From assembly GCA_963662155.1 (NCBI GenBank), contig OY759261.1, positions 3,350,227 through 3,414,226 of the forward strand: DNA of 64,000 bases, in the 5' to 3' direction. Shown piece by piece: positions 33,154-46,171 of this stretch (the first letter of the stretch is position 1; every line of letters starts with the position of its first letter). The DNA is from Lamellibrachia columna. Taxonomy: Eukaryota; Annelida; Polychaeta; Sabellida; Siboglinidae. The notes under the pieces were generated by a model. That model did not search any database. It worked only from the letters and a program-made list of their open reading frames with translations, and was not told the DNA's origin. The position numbers were made by a program, and so were the translations under genes.

Positions 33154-34090
33154 GATTTGGAAGATGACATATCTAGCAAAGTGCTGAAATTTGCAGATGA
33201 CACAAAAGTATTCAGATACGTTACTAATGTTACAGATAAACAAAGTTTACAGGATGATCTAGATAAATTAGGTAAATGGTCAGAAAAATGGCAAATGTTA
33301 TTCAATTTTGTGAAGTGTAAATACATACACATAGGACATGGAAACATGGACGAAGAATATAAAATGGGGGATGCTGTACTAGGTAGAACCACACAAGAAA
33401 AGGACTTAGGAGTAACATTTAGTGCTGACATGAAAGTTTCAGAGCAATGTTGGATTGCTGCTTCGAAAGGAAATCAAATTCTAGAGGCTAATTAGGAGAA
33501 CTATCACGTATAAGGAGAAACAGCTAATTGTTCCCCTGTACAAAGCAATAGTTAGACCACATTTGGAATATTGTATACAAGCATGGAGGCCGTATTGTAA
33601 AAAGGACATAGACAAGCTAGAAAGAATACAACGAAGAGCAACTAAAATGATTCCAGAATTGAGAGACCTTAGTTACTAAAGCCACTTATTACAATGTGGT
33701 TTAACAACACTAGAGACCAGGAGACTAAGAGGAGACCAAATAGAAGTGTTTAAAATAGTGAATTGTTATGAGGATGTTGATAGGAATATGTTCTTCAAAC
33801 TTAAAGAAGGCAGTAGAACCAGAGGACACAAAGCAGCATTAGTTAAGGAGCAGTGTAGGTTGGACATGAGAAAGTACTCTTTCTCACAAAGGGTGATAAA
33901 TGAATGGAACAAACTGCCAAATGATTGTGTTAATGCTAGTAGTGTGAATATGTTTAAAAATAGAATTGACATATATCTGATAAGGGCGGGCTACACATAG
34001 ATGAGAAAATTGTTGGAATCTCGATAAGCCAATGGCTTCCTTGTCCACTTGCCATTTAGGCCTTTGGCTTGGATGGCAAATCTTGTTAAA
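32300..34090 (+). pseudogene. CR1-like LINE, copy 1 (3' RT part)
   Basis: RT blocks are seen in order: SLGVDGIPPKLLK, NYRPVSLTPVVCKLL, KAFDKVPHQRLL, VPQGSVLGSMLFLIY, then a (TA)n tract, then KFADDTKVF, and after that thumb sequence to the 3' UTR. Several frameshifts and stops (for example a TAG replacing a codon near 32837, and the shift at about 33490) make it dead. The 5' part, including ORF1 and the endonuclease, is missing. The 3' UTR ends with AAATCTTGTTAAATC near 34090, shared with the other three copies in the window. Confidence 0.9.
33078..33151 (+). repeat. (TA)n tract inside RT coding sequence
   Basis: The tract replaces the short ATATATA that encodes the I-Y-I of the conserved FLIYIND segment. 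It shifts the frame, because coding on its two sides is in different frames. Confidence 0.93.
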
Positions 34091-34427
34091 TCTCTGTTAA
34101 ATTATACTACATCACTTTATGTGCACAAATGTCACATATGATTGTAAAATATTGTGGTTTAGGGCAGTTTTAGCGATCAGAATTGCCGCATTAGCTGTGT
34201 TTTTATAAGCTTCCAATATGGTGTTTTTACAGAATGAGCACTAATAATACTACAGTTGCATCAAAATCACAGTCGATTCAACATACAAAGGGGTCATTAT
34301 TTGATTATAAAACTTGAGCTATTGAGACATCACTTAAAATATAATGTTCTGTCACTTCTCAGGAACTGCTGCCAAGTGGCTAAGACTAGAGTACCACATT
34401 TCACACCTGTGTCTGAGCCACAGAATG

Positions 34428-36420
34428 GACACTTCAGTGCAACACCGTTTGTCTATAGAAACAACTGAAGACCTGTGTTATGGAATGGACACTTCAGTAC
34501 AACACTATGTTTGTGTACAAAGACAACTGAAGACCTGTGTTACAGAATGGACACTTCAGTGCAACACTGTGTTTGTGTACAGAGACAACTGAAGACCTAT
34601 ATTACGGAATGGACACTTCAGTGCAACACTGTGTTTGTGTAAAGAGACAACTGAAGACCTATGTTACGGAATGGACACATCAGTGCAACACTGTGTTTGT
34701 GTACAGAGACAACTGAAGACCAATGTTACGGAATGGACACTTCAGTGCAACACTGTGTGTACAGAGACAACTGAAGACCTATATTACGGAATGGACACTT
34801 CAGTGCAACACTGTGTTTGTGTACAGAGACAACTGAAGACCAATGTTACATAATGGACACTTCAGTGCAATACTGTGTTTGTGTACAGAGACAACAGAAG
34901 ACCTATGTTACGGAATGGACACTTCAGTGCAACACTGTGTTTATGTACAGAGACAACTGAAGACCTGTGTTACGGAATGGACACTTCAGTGCAACACTGT
35001 GTTTGTGTACAGAGACAACTGAAGACCTGTGTTACGGAATGGACACATCAGTGCAACACTGTGTTTGTGTACAGAGACAACTGAAGACCTATGTTACGGA
35101 ATGGACACATCAGTGCAACACTGTGTTTGTGTACAGAGACAACAGAAGACCTATGTTACGGAATGGACACTTCAGTGCAACACTGTGTTTATGTACAGAG
35201 ACAACTGAAGACCTATGTTACGGAATGGACACTTCAGTGCAACACTGTGTTTATGTACAGAGACAACTGAAGACCTATGTTACGGAATGGACACTTCAGT
35301 GCAATACTGTGTTTGTGTACAGAGACAACAGAAGACCTGTGTTACGGAATGGACACTTCAGTGCAACACTGTGTTTGTCTACAGAGACAACTGAAGACCT
35401 GTGTTACGGAATGGACACTTCAGTGCAACACTGTGTTTGTGTACAGAGACAACTGAAGACCTGTGTTACGGAATGGACACTTCAGTGCAACACTGTGTTT
35501 GTGTACAGAGACAACTGAAGACCTGTGTTACGGAATGGACACTTCAGTGCAACACTGTGTTTGTCTACAGAGACAACTGAAGACCTATGTTACGGAATGG
35601 ACACATCAGTGCAACACTGTTTGTGTACAGAGACAACTGAAGACCTGTGTTACGGAATGGACACTTCAGTGCAACACTGTGTTTGTGTACAGACACAACT
35701 GAAGACCTGTGTTACGGAATGGACACTTCAGTGCAACACTGTGTTTGTGTACAGAGACAACTGAAGACCTGTGTTACGGAATGGACACTTCAGTGCAACA
35801 CTGTGTTTGTCTACAGAGACAACTGAAGACCTATGTTACGGAATGGACACATCAGTGCAACACTGTTTGTGTACAGAGACAACTGAAGACCAATGTTACG
35901 GAATGGACACATCAGTGCAACACTGTGTTTGTGTACAGAGACAACTGAAGACCTATGTTACGGAATGGACACTTCAGTGCAACACTGTGTTTGTGTACAG
36001 AGACAAATGAAGACCTGTGTTACGGAATGGACACTTCAGTGCAACACTGTGTTTGTCTATAAAGACAACTGAAGACCTGTGTTACGGAATGGACACTTCA
36101 GTGCAACACTGTGTTTGTGTACAAAGACAACTGAAGACCTGTGTTACGGAATGGACACTTCAGTGCAACACTGTGTTTGTGTACAAAGACAACTGAAGAC
36201 CTATGTTACGGAATGGACACTTCAGTGCAACACTGTGTTTGTGTATAAACACAACTGAATACCTATGTTACGGAATGGACACTTCAGTGCAACACTGTTT
36301 GTGTACAAAGACAACTGAAAGTGCAATGGAATGGACACTTCAGTGCAACACTGTGTTTGTCTGGAAAGACAACTGAAAGTGCAATGGAATGGACACTTCA
36401 GTGCAACACTGTGTTTGTCC
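34428..36420. repeat. 62-bp minisatellite, about 32 copies
   Basis: The unit is CTGAAGACCTATGTTACGGA followed by ATGGACACTTCAGTGCAACA and CTGTGTTTGTGTACAGAGAC AA. Some copies are 58-60 bp. It carries open frames of 60-183 codons that are shadows. From 36421 to 36889 no gene is seen. Confidence 0.95.
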
Positions 36421-36889
36421 AAGAAATCTGAAATCTGATTGAAACAGTGTTTACAAGGTAAGTACCTTAGCATTAATCTTAATGACTAAACATTACTCAG
36501 ATTACTGATAATAAACCTAAGTGTTGTCCCTATCAGTATTGTTCAGTGATCACTGGCCACTTTAGTTAGAAGTTGGAGGGTGGATTAGCATGTAGCTAAT
36601 GTCCAGGCTCAATAACCTGGACTAACTTGTAAACCTGCTGTGACAGAAAGGTGTGTATCTGGACACGAGAGACAGTATCACAATCACAAAATAGTAAATA
36701 TACAGTCATTGGTATTGTGTGTTAATTAAAGTTAACACTATATGTCACACTGTCTGGTAGATGAGTTCAGTTACCAACTAATGGTGTATTCATAGGGTAT
36801 TTGCATGAGCACGAATACATTGCAAAGTGATAGTAGGGCAGTTCAAAGGTGTCGGACATACATTTTGGATACTTTAGCCATGCACTGCA

Positions 36890-37717
36890 GGCCTCGACAT
36901 TAAGCTGTTGGACTTAGTGGCCCGTCAGGCCAGTGGATTTTAAAAGTTAGTGGCCCTCCAAAAAAGGTACTGGCCCAAATTTTTTAACACATTTTTGTGA
37001 TACATCGCATTTCAAGTCGAGGATGTGAGTTTGGCTGTGATTTCTTTTACCGTTGGTGATTTACTTTTATGCTTTCTGTCAGTATTCTGCATGGCAGACC
37101 ATGTTGCTGCTAGAATCGTTTGAGAATCAGATGCCCAAGTCGATGCCGCAGCAGGTTGCGTTTTGAGAACAATGGGTGATTCCACCGTGTACGTACTGTC
37201 AGCATTTTTGTATAGTCCGTATTGAGTTACAGCTAGCTATACTAAAAAATATGACAGGTGAACTGGACCTGACACTGTATATAACTATAACTGCTACAAT
37301 TGGGTTTTATTTCTTTCAAATATAAACTTTTGGACTGAAGTACCAAGTTATGGTAAACTGAGCTATCTGCACCCTAGCATGTCCTGGAATGTATGTTAGG
37401 TGCTGTCGTGACACCTAACGGACAGTCTGTGAACCAGTCGGTTTGTATGAAATCAGCACATCGAAGGCATATCGCAATAGCCGATGTGTATCGATAGCAG
37501 CCATACAAAGTGACAACACGAAAGCAGATGAGATGAAGTTTGTGTTTAATTGTAGTGCTGTGGTGGATGGCAAGAACAAGCGATTGAAACGATGACCTAT
37601 GGCTGTGACTAATTGTATAAAATAATCTGAAACTACAGCCAGTGAAAACTGAAAACGTGGCCCAAATTGGCCCGGCAGCCCCAAAAAGGGCGCTGGGCCA
37701 GTGTTAATGTCGAGGCC
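36890..37717. mobile_element. 828-bp MITE-like transposon with a 9-bp target duplication
   Basis: The termini GGCCTCGACATTAA and their exact inverted copy bound the element. TGCACTGCA flanks both sides (36881-36889 and 37718-37726). Subterminal GGCCCA/TGGGCC words are repeated inside. A 9-bp duplication suggests Mutator-like; CAGG-type hAT ends with an 8-bp duplication do not fit the flanks exactly. No transposase is seen. Confidence 0.78.
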
Positions 37718-38713
37718 TGCACTGCATGCTGGGATAGAAAGTAGCACAACTTTTTACTGCCATATACTATACTATGACATCATTGTCATATATAAACGTC
37801 CTACCATCATATAGTCATTCTAGACATACAATGAAAACATGCATGGTGCCGGACATACTCACATGAACCTGAATTTTCCACCAGAGTAAGGTGATGTCCA
37901 AATCTCTGTGATTTGTGAGAGTACATTGGAAATGTTATGTTATATACTGATAGGGCAGGAGTTCATCTCTTGACTAGACCCAATAAAAAATTGTGTCTGT
38001 GGTACACTGAAGAAATATAGAATAATTTGTCTGGTGTCGGACGTGCATTTTTGGTGTCGGATGTATCCATGTGAAATACAACATAACAAATAGATAAAAT
38101 TATGCTTATTTTTTTTAATAAGATAGTTATAATGAGAAAACACACTTTTGAGCTTAGATTGAATCTTCTATATAAATGCTGACACTTAAAATCCAAAATA
38201 TTGCTGCTGACTACTGTCCAGCCAATGGCAGACAAGACCTTTGATAAAATGCACCAGAACAAACTGCCAGGACGGCCAACAACAGTTGGTGCATCAATCA
38301 ACATTCACCTTGATTTCTCCACTTGTCATGTCAAAAATAAAATCTGTGATCTCGCCATGGAAATCTGCCCGCACATGGCAAAAGAAAGATGGCAACTGCC
38401 CATAAGATTACAGAAAATAATCTCAGAGAGCAAATGCTAGTGATATTGTAAAGTTTTAGATTGGTTATTGCTGCTTCAAACCCATTTACACACTGAAATA
38501 GGTTTTTAATGTCTGGTTCAACGGTCTTTTGTTGTTCCCCAATTGAATTTGGTTTAGTCAGTGTAATTAGTTCCAAATGTTGTGCTAATCCAATTATATG
38601 TTGTGCTAATCCAATTACATGGATTAAGAATGGCTATGACATTGATAATGTTTATTAACATCACACAGAAATTACATAAACACATATTTTGTTAAAAAGT
38701 TGATTTCAATCAG

Positions 38714-38772
38714 CATGGTGTCGGACGTATAGAGTGTCGGATGTACATTTTTTATGTACGTCCGACACCATG
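38714..38772. other. Inverted repeat with 16-bp arms (GTGTCGGACGTA motif)
   Basis: CATGGTGTCGGACGTA (38714-38729) pairs perfectly with TACGTCCGACACCATG (38757-38772). The motif recurs at about 36849, 37844, 38032, 38052 and 38903. The repeats probably mark subterminal sites of an old transposon covering about 36850-38930. Confidence 0.8.
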
Positions 38773-38929
38773 ACTGGTTGTTAATTATTGCATAATCAAT
38801 AATTTTTATATTTGTTTGTTCAAACAAATAAAATTAACATTATATCTCAGTAAAATCTTGCAACCATCCAACATCAATGGAGGTTAAAAAATGTAACTTT
38901 TTTGGTGTCAGGCGTACATGAGTAACATA

Positions 38930-39482
38930 CTCATTATTAATTGAAAAGTCAGTTTAAAATATACGTGTAAATTAACTAAGTATATGTCTGGGATTAAACT
39001 CCATAAATAAGCCTACTTATAAATTAAAGTATATATAACAAAACATTTTCAATGTAATTTTTAATAAAATATTTTCATTGTCATGTCATTAGTTGCATTA
39101 TAAATTATTACATAATATATGTTGAAAATGGATTAATGTGACATCGGAAACTATGGAATATTCCCTTTTGAATCAGTTTCTAAAAACAACATGTTGGTTT
39201 ACCTGAACGTGGAACTGCTCAGTATTCAAATATGAATACTTTGATATAATCTTGCAGTACTTACTAAAATTTAAGGAATACTTTACAAACATCTATTACT
39301 ATTCAAGTACAAATTTTCCAAAATGAGTATTTTGAATAACATATTCAGGTTTGCATTTCCAGTCAGAAACTCATAAACCTGTTTTTGTCAGTTTCTGATA
39401 CTTTCCGCTGGTGGCAACAGGCAGAAAGTGTGAGAAACTTCCAAAAGCTGTCTCACATAAACTACAAGATGTGAAACAATAC
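38930..39482. other. AT-rich stretch, no gene seen
   Basis: No coding pattern is visible. A GTCAGAAAC/GTTTCTGA pair at about 39362-39400 links to the motif cluster at 41960-42180. Confidence 0.5.
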
Positions 39483-41735
39483 ATTTAAATGAACCATCAA
39501 GGCCTATTGAAGCTATGGAGACACAGGTAGGAGGCTACATTTAACTATGAAGGCTTATTCTAGCTATGGAGACACAGGTAGGATGTTACATTTAACTATC
39601 AAGGCCTATTGAAGCTATAGAGACACAGGTAGGAGGTTACATTTAACTATCAAGGCCTATTCTAGCTATGGAGACACAGGTAGGAGGTTACATTTAACTA
39701 TCAAGGCCTATTGAAGCTATGGAGACACAGGTAGGAGGTTACATTTAACTATCAAGGCCTATTCTAGCTATAGAGACACAGGTAGGAGGTTACATTTAAC
39801 TATCAAGGCCTATTCTAGCTATGGAGACACAGGTAGGAGGTTACATTTAACTATCAAGGCCTATTCTAGCTATGGAGACACAGGTAGGAGGTTACATTTA
39901 ACCATCAAGGCCTATTGAAGCTATGGAGACACAGGTAGGAGGTTACATTTAACCATCAAGGCCTATTGAAGCTATGGAGACACAGGTAGGAGGTTACATT
40001 TAATCATTAAGGCCTATTGAAGCTATGGAGACACAGGTAGGAGGTTACATTTAACTATCAAGGCCTATTGAAGCTATGGAGACACAGGTAGGAGGTTACA
40101 TTTAACTATCAAGGCCTATTCTAGCTATGGAGACACAGGTAGGAGGTTACATTTAACTATCAAGGCCTATTGAAGCTATGGAGACACAGGTAGGAGGTTA
40201 CATTTAACTATCAAGGCCTATTCTAGCTATGGAGACACAGGTAGGAGGTTACATTTAACCATCAAGGCCTATTCTAGCTATGGAGACACAGGTAGGAGGT
40301 TACATTTAACCATCAAGGCCTATTGAAGCTATGGAGACAGGTAGGAGGTTACATTTAATCATCAAGGCCTATTGAAGCTATGGAGACACAGGTAGGAGGT
40401 TACATTTAACTATCAAGGCCTATTGAAGCTATGGAGACAGGTAGGAGGTTACATTTAACTATCAAGGCCTATTGAAGCTATGGAGACACAGGTAGGAGGT
40501 TACATTTAACTATCAAGGCCTATTCTAGCTATGGAGACACAGGTAGGAGGTTACATTTAACTATCAAGGCCTATTCTAGCTATGGAGACACAGGTAGGAG
40601 GTTACATTTAACTATCAAGGCCTATTCTAGCTATGGAGACACAGGTAGGAGGTTACATTTAACTATCAAGGCCTATTGAAGCTATGGAGACACAGGTAGG
40701 AGGTTACATTTAACCATCAAGGCCTATTGAAGCTATGGAGACACAGGTAGGAGGTTACATTTAATCATTAAGGCCTATTGAAGCTATGGAGACACAGGTA
40801 GGAGGTTACATTTAACTATCAAGGCCTATTGAAGCTATGGAGACACAGGTAGGAGGTTACATTTAACTATCAAGGCCTATTGAAGCTATGGAGACACAAG
40901 TAGGAGGTTACATTTAACTATCAAGGCCTATTGAAGCTATGGAGACACAGGTAGGAGGTTACATTTAACTATCAAGGCCTATTGAAGCTATGGAGACACA
41001 GGTAGGAGGTTACATTTAACCATCAAGGCCTATTGAAGCTATGGAGACACAGGTAGGAGGTTACATTTAACTATCAAGGCCTATTGAAGCTATGGAGACA
41101 CAGGTAGGAGGTTACATTTAACTATCAAGGCCTATTGAAGCTATGGAGACACAGGTAGGAGGTTACATTTAACTATCAAGGCCTATTGAAGCTATGGAGA
41201 CACAGGTAGGAGGTTACATTTAACCATCAAGGCCTATTGAAGCTATGGAGACACAGGTAGGAGGTTACATTTAACTATCAAGGCCTATTCTAGCTATGGA
41301 GACACAGGTAGGAGGTTACATTTAACTATCAAGGCCTATTGAAGCTATGGAGACACAGGTAGGAGGTTACATTTAACCATCAAGGCCTATTGAAGCTATG
41401 GAGACACAGGTAGGAGGTTACATTTAACTATCAAGGCCTATTCTAGCTATGGAGACACAGGTAGGAGGTTACATTTAACTATCAAGGCCTATTGAAGCTA
41501 TGGAGACACAGGTAGGAGGTTACATTTAACTATCAAGGCCTATTGAAGCTATGGAGACACAGGTAGGAGGTTACATTTAACTATCAAGGCCTATTCTAGC
41601 TATGGAGACACAGGTAGGAGGTTACATTTAACTATCAAGGCCTATTGAAGCTATGGAGACACAGGTAGGAGGTTACATTTAACTATCAAGGCCTATTGAA
41701 GCTATGGAGACACAGGTAGGAGGTTACATTTAACA
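39483..41735. repeat. 51-bp minisatellite, about 44 copies
   Basis: The unit is CTATGGAGACACAGGTAGGA followed by GGTTACATTTAACTATCAAG and GCCTATTGAAG. Two main variants (TGAAGC and TCTAGC) alternate in blocks. Three copies lack a CACA or carry AAGTAGG. Each unit contains CACAG-GTAGGA, a donor-like word. Confidence 0.96.
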
Positions 41736-41959
41736 TTCTGCAATTATTCTCACACATTTTGGTGACAAAATTTGTCTAAATGTGTGACAAAAAGTCACAG
41801 TTGTAGTACAGCTGTGTACAGTGTATTTGAAAGCAAGTATTCTGTTCGGCCTCATGATTCTGAGTCTGATTCTGTTCCTCACCGGGGATACACAATGGTG
41901 GCGCCACATACTGGACTGGCAACCAACTAATATGTTCATAAAAGTTGAGTCATTGTTTT

Positions 41960-42180
41960 GATACTACCCGACAGATGGCGATATCATTTTCATTGGATCA
42001 TTGTACAAGGTTGGGTTTCTGACAGTCAGAAATGTATTTCTCACGTGACAATGTCAGAAAATATCAGAAACTAGTTTCTGACGTCATAAACTGACAGAAA
42101 CTAATTTCTGACGGGTTTCTGAAGTCAGAAACTGTCAGAAACCCACCAGAAACTGTCAGAATCTGTCAGAATCTAATACA
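41960..42180. other. Cluster of inverted GTTTCTGAC / GTCAGAAAC motifs
   Basis: About ten copies of the 9-bp word or its complement occur in 220 bp. The same words reappear at 39362-39400, 53156-53195 and 56290-56370, which suggests a transposon-end motif. Confidence 0.65.
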
Positions 42181-42449
42181 TGATATATAAATTTATGATT
42201 TTCTGCACTTGGTGTGATGAACCAGCATTCTGTCACATTTGGGTGACATCTGGTGACCACAGAATTTGTATCTAGCAACTGTTTTTCCATTACTTTCCAC
42301 TTTAACAAAATGTTCCCACACAGCCTTAGCTCGTCTGCCACCCACAAACATGGAACATGCAGGGGTGCTACTGGCACTATTAAAGTTACTAATGAATATG
42401 ACAATGTCTAAAAAAAATGTGGGTAATCAATTTGCACTTCTTCTCTAGG

Positions 42450-42945
42450 TGGCTGGCCATGGTGTAGCAACAGGTGGCTGGCCATGGTGTTGTAACAGGT
42501 GGCTTGCCATGGTGTAGCAACAGGTGGCTGGCCAAGGTGTAGCAACAGGTGGCTGGCCAAGGTGTAGCAACAGGTGGCTGGCCATGGTGTAGCAACAGGT
42601 GGCTGGCCAAGGTGTAGCAACAGGTGGCTAGCCAAGGTGTAGCAATAGGTGGCTGGCCAAGGTGTAGCAACAGGTGGCTGGCCAAGGTGTAGCAACAGGT
42701 GGCTGGCCAAGGTGTAGCAACAGGTGGCTGGCCAAGGTGTAGCAACAGGTGGCTGGCCATGGTGTAGCAACAGGTGGCTGGCCAAGGTGTAGCAACAGGT
42801 GGCTAGCCATGGTGTAGCAACAGGTGGCTGGCCAAGGTGTAGCAACAGGTGGCTGGCCAAGGTGTAGCAACAGGTGGCTGGCCAAGGTGTAGCAACAGGT
42901 GGCTGGCCAAGGTGTAGCAACAGGTGGCTGGCCATAGTGTAGCAA
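42450..42945. repeat. 25-bp minisatellite, about 20 copies
   Basis: The unit is CAGGTGGCTGGCCAAGGTGT AGCAA with AAGG/ATGG variants. Open frames on the minus strand are shadows. Confidence 0.95.
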
Positions 42946-43195
42946 CAGCATGGTGTAGTTTACAGTAAAATCGACCAATCTCCTAATGTAAATTATGATA
43001 TCCTACATGACATAATGCAATGTGCAAAAAATAAACATATGCCGTATAAACCAGTTAAACTAAAAAAATACAAACAAGAAATCTGCTTGGATTATGTTAG
43101 GTCTGCTCAAATCCATTCGATACAGAGATAAATTGTAAAAGACATTTAAAACTACTCGACCAGAATCACCAAAATAGTTTACAATTCAGATCAAC

Positions 43196-46171
43196 CTGAT
43201 TTAACAAGATTTGCCATCAAAGCCAAAGGCCCAGATGGCAAGTAGACAAGGAAGCCATTGGCTTATCGAGAGTCAAACAATGTTCATCTACTTATAACCC
43301 GCCCTCCTGAAATATGTGTCAACCTTATTTTTAAACATATTCACGCTACTAGCAGTTACACAATCTGTAGACAATTTGTTCCATTCATTTATTGTCCTCT
43401 GTGAGAACGAGTGCTTCCTGATGTCCAATCTACATTGATCCTTTACTAATTTTACCTCATGTCTTCTAGTTCTGCTATCCTTCTTGAATGAGAAAAACAT
43501 ATTTCTATCAATATTTTCGTACCCATTCAATATCTTAAAAACTTCAATCTGATCTCCTCATAACCTCCTTGTCTCTAGAGTTGTTAAACCACATTCTTTC
43601 AGGCGTTCTTCATAACTAAGGTCTCTCAGTTCTGGAATCATTTTAGTTGCTCTTCTTTCTATGCGTTCAAGCGTATCTATATCCTTACGATATGGTCTCC
43701 ATGCTTGTATACAGTATTCTAAATGAGGTCTAACTATTGCTTTATAAAGAGGTATAATTAACTTTTTTCCCTTGTATGTTATGTTTCTTCTAATCAATCC
43801 AAGAATTTGATTACCCTTTGAAGCTGCAATACCACACTGCTCTGAAACTTTCATATCAGCGCTTATTGTAACTCCTAAGTCCTTTTCTTTTACAGTAGTA
43901 CCCAGAACAGTATCTCCCATTTTATAGTTTACATTCAAGTTCCCATGTCCTGTATGTAGGCATTTACATTTCCCAAAATTGAACAGCATCTGCCATTTCT
44001 CAGACCATTTCACTAATCTGTCTAGATCGTTTTGTAAATGTTGTTTATCACCATCAGTATTAACCTTTCTAAACAGTTTTGTGTCATCCGCAAATTTCAG
44101 TACGTTACTTGTTATACTGTCGTCCAAGTCATTGATATAAATTAAGAATAATATAGGTCCTAATACTGATCCTTGAAGTACCCCACTCAAAACCGATTTC
44201 CAATTTGAAACTTCTCCATCTACTACAACTCGTTGTCTTCTGTCAGTCAGCCATTGTTCTATCCAGTCAGTTATGCTATCCCCGATACCATGGGCTTTTA
44301 ATTTAAGTAGTAATCTTTGATGTGGCACTTTGTCAAAAGCTTTCTGAAAATCTAAGTAGATAATATCTACTGGCAATCCCACGTCTATCCACTTAGTGAT
44401 TTCTTCCAAAAAACATAACATATTTGTTAAGCATGACCTCGCTTTAAGGAATCCATGTTGAGATGAATTTAATAATTTATGCTTAACGAGGAAGTCCACC
44501 ATATATATGGTCTTTAATTAACCTTTCTAATAATTTACAAGTCACTGACGTTAAACTCACTGGTCTGTAATTCTCTTACTTATTTCTCGAACCCTTTTTA
44601 AATAATGGTATGATGTTTGCTTCTTTACATTCAAACGGAACAAGTCCCTCTTTTAATGACAAGTTGAATACTCTTGCAAGTGGTATACTGATTTGTTCTA
44701 CTGTTTCCATTAGTAATTTTGGAGGAATCCCATCCACTCCCGGTGATTTATTATCCTTCATTGCCTTTATTTTCTTAGCTACCATTTCTGGAGTTACAAC
44801 TAACGGTCCTAAATAGTCAGATTTAGCCTCCTGAAATTTAGCATCAGGAACTGGTAATGAACTAATATCTTCTTTGGTAAACACTGAACTGAAGTAACCA
44901 TTTAGGTCTTCCGCCATTAAAAACCCCTGTGATATTATATTTCCAGCACTGTCTTCTAGAAGTCCAACCTTGTCTTGTACGTTTTGTTTACTCCTGACAT
45001 ATGCATAAAAACTCTTGCTATAATTTTTTATGTTACATGCTAGTTTTTGCTCATAGCTTCTTTTAGATTGTCTAATTTCAGTTGTAGCTGCATTAAGTGC
45101 CTCTTTGTAATTTGCATAGTCTTCCATTCTGGTACGCCTATAAACCCTCCACATAATTTGTTTTTAACACTATTTTTTTAATAGGCTCTTTTGACAAGTG
45201 TTTCTTTCTACATCGTTTTCCTTGTTTTTGGAAGGGAACAAATTTGTCTATGATACTCTCAATTTCATATTTTAGAATATTCCAACATTCAATTGCGGTC
45301 TTATTCATCAGCATGTTATTCCAATCTAGCTATGCTAAGTATTTTCTCATATCTTTGTAGTTACCTTTGTGGAAGTTTCTCTTGTATGTTTTCTTATTTT
45401 TACTTTCTGATTTTACAATGATGTCAAAATGTATTTGATTATGGTCACTGTTACCCAGTGGTTCAAATATTTTTACGTTGTCCACTAATTCTTTTTGTGA
45501 TGACAAAACTATATCTAATACATTTTCTCCCCTGGTTGGTTCTAGCACGTGCTGAGTAAGAAAGCTATCCTGGATTAAAAATAGAAATTGTTGGTCCTCA
45601 CACCCTGTGCTCTAGAGAATTCCATTGTATGTGTCCATGGTTAAAATCTCCCATTATGATACATTCCCCTTTAGTCACTTCCTTTATAGCGTTTTTTATT
45701 TTGTGTTGTCCTCTTCGTTTATGTTTGGACTTCGGTAAACTAATCCAATAGTTAATTTTGAATTTCTTGAAACAATTTTGCACCAAACAGTTAATCGTAA
45801 TTTGCTTCCCTTTCTAGTTTTATTTCATAAGCCTGAATAGATTCTTTAACATATAAAATAACTCCCCCTCCCCTTCTTCCTATTCGATCTTTCCTAAACA
45901 TTACGTATCCTTTCAGTCCTAATTCAGCATCTGTTATGTCTATGTTGGCCCATGATTCAGTTATACCAATTATGTGAGGGTCAATATCTTCTACCATAAT
46001 GTTTAATTCGTTTTTCTTATTTACTATGCTCCTTGCATTTAAACATACGCATCTATAACCTGTTTCAGATATGTTTTTCGGACGATTTGATATTAGTTTG
46101 TCTGTACTAGTGGCCTCTTGTTCTGCTTGAGACACCTCTAGGTAACCCCACTGCACTTCTAGTTTAAACAA
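43196..46171 (-). pseudogene. CR1-like LINE, copy 2: ORF2 endonuclease and reverse transcriptase
   Basis: This is the fullest CR1-like copy. The endonuclease shows LNARSIVNKKNEL, IIGITESW, GRRGGGVILYVKE, MGDFNHGHIQW and LGNSDHNQ. The RT shows GVDGIPPKLL, YLDFQKAFDKVPHQ, LQGSVLGPILFLIYINDL (SGVLQ in place of SGVPQ) and the catalytic FADDTKLF. The thumb and 3' UTR run down to about 43196. Frameshifts or stops occur near 45788, 45590, 45320, 45155, 44570 and 43555. Here the IYIND segment is unexpanded, unlike the other three copies. The ORF2 start overlaps the ORF1 end by 13 bp. Confidence 0.9.

Noticed and set aside
34256..36473. Cysteine-rich peptides in the 62-bp array
   Set aside because: The period is not a multiple of three, so the frames only chain because stops are absent.
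42389..42978. Repetitive membrane-like protein in the 25-bp array
   Set aside because: Shadow of a non-triplet repeat with no flanking gene structure.
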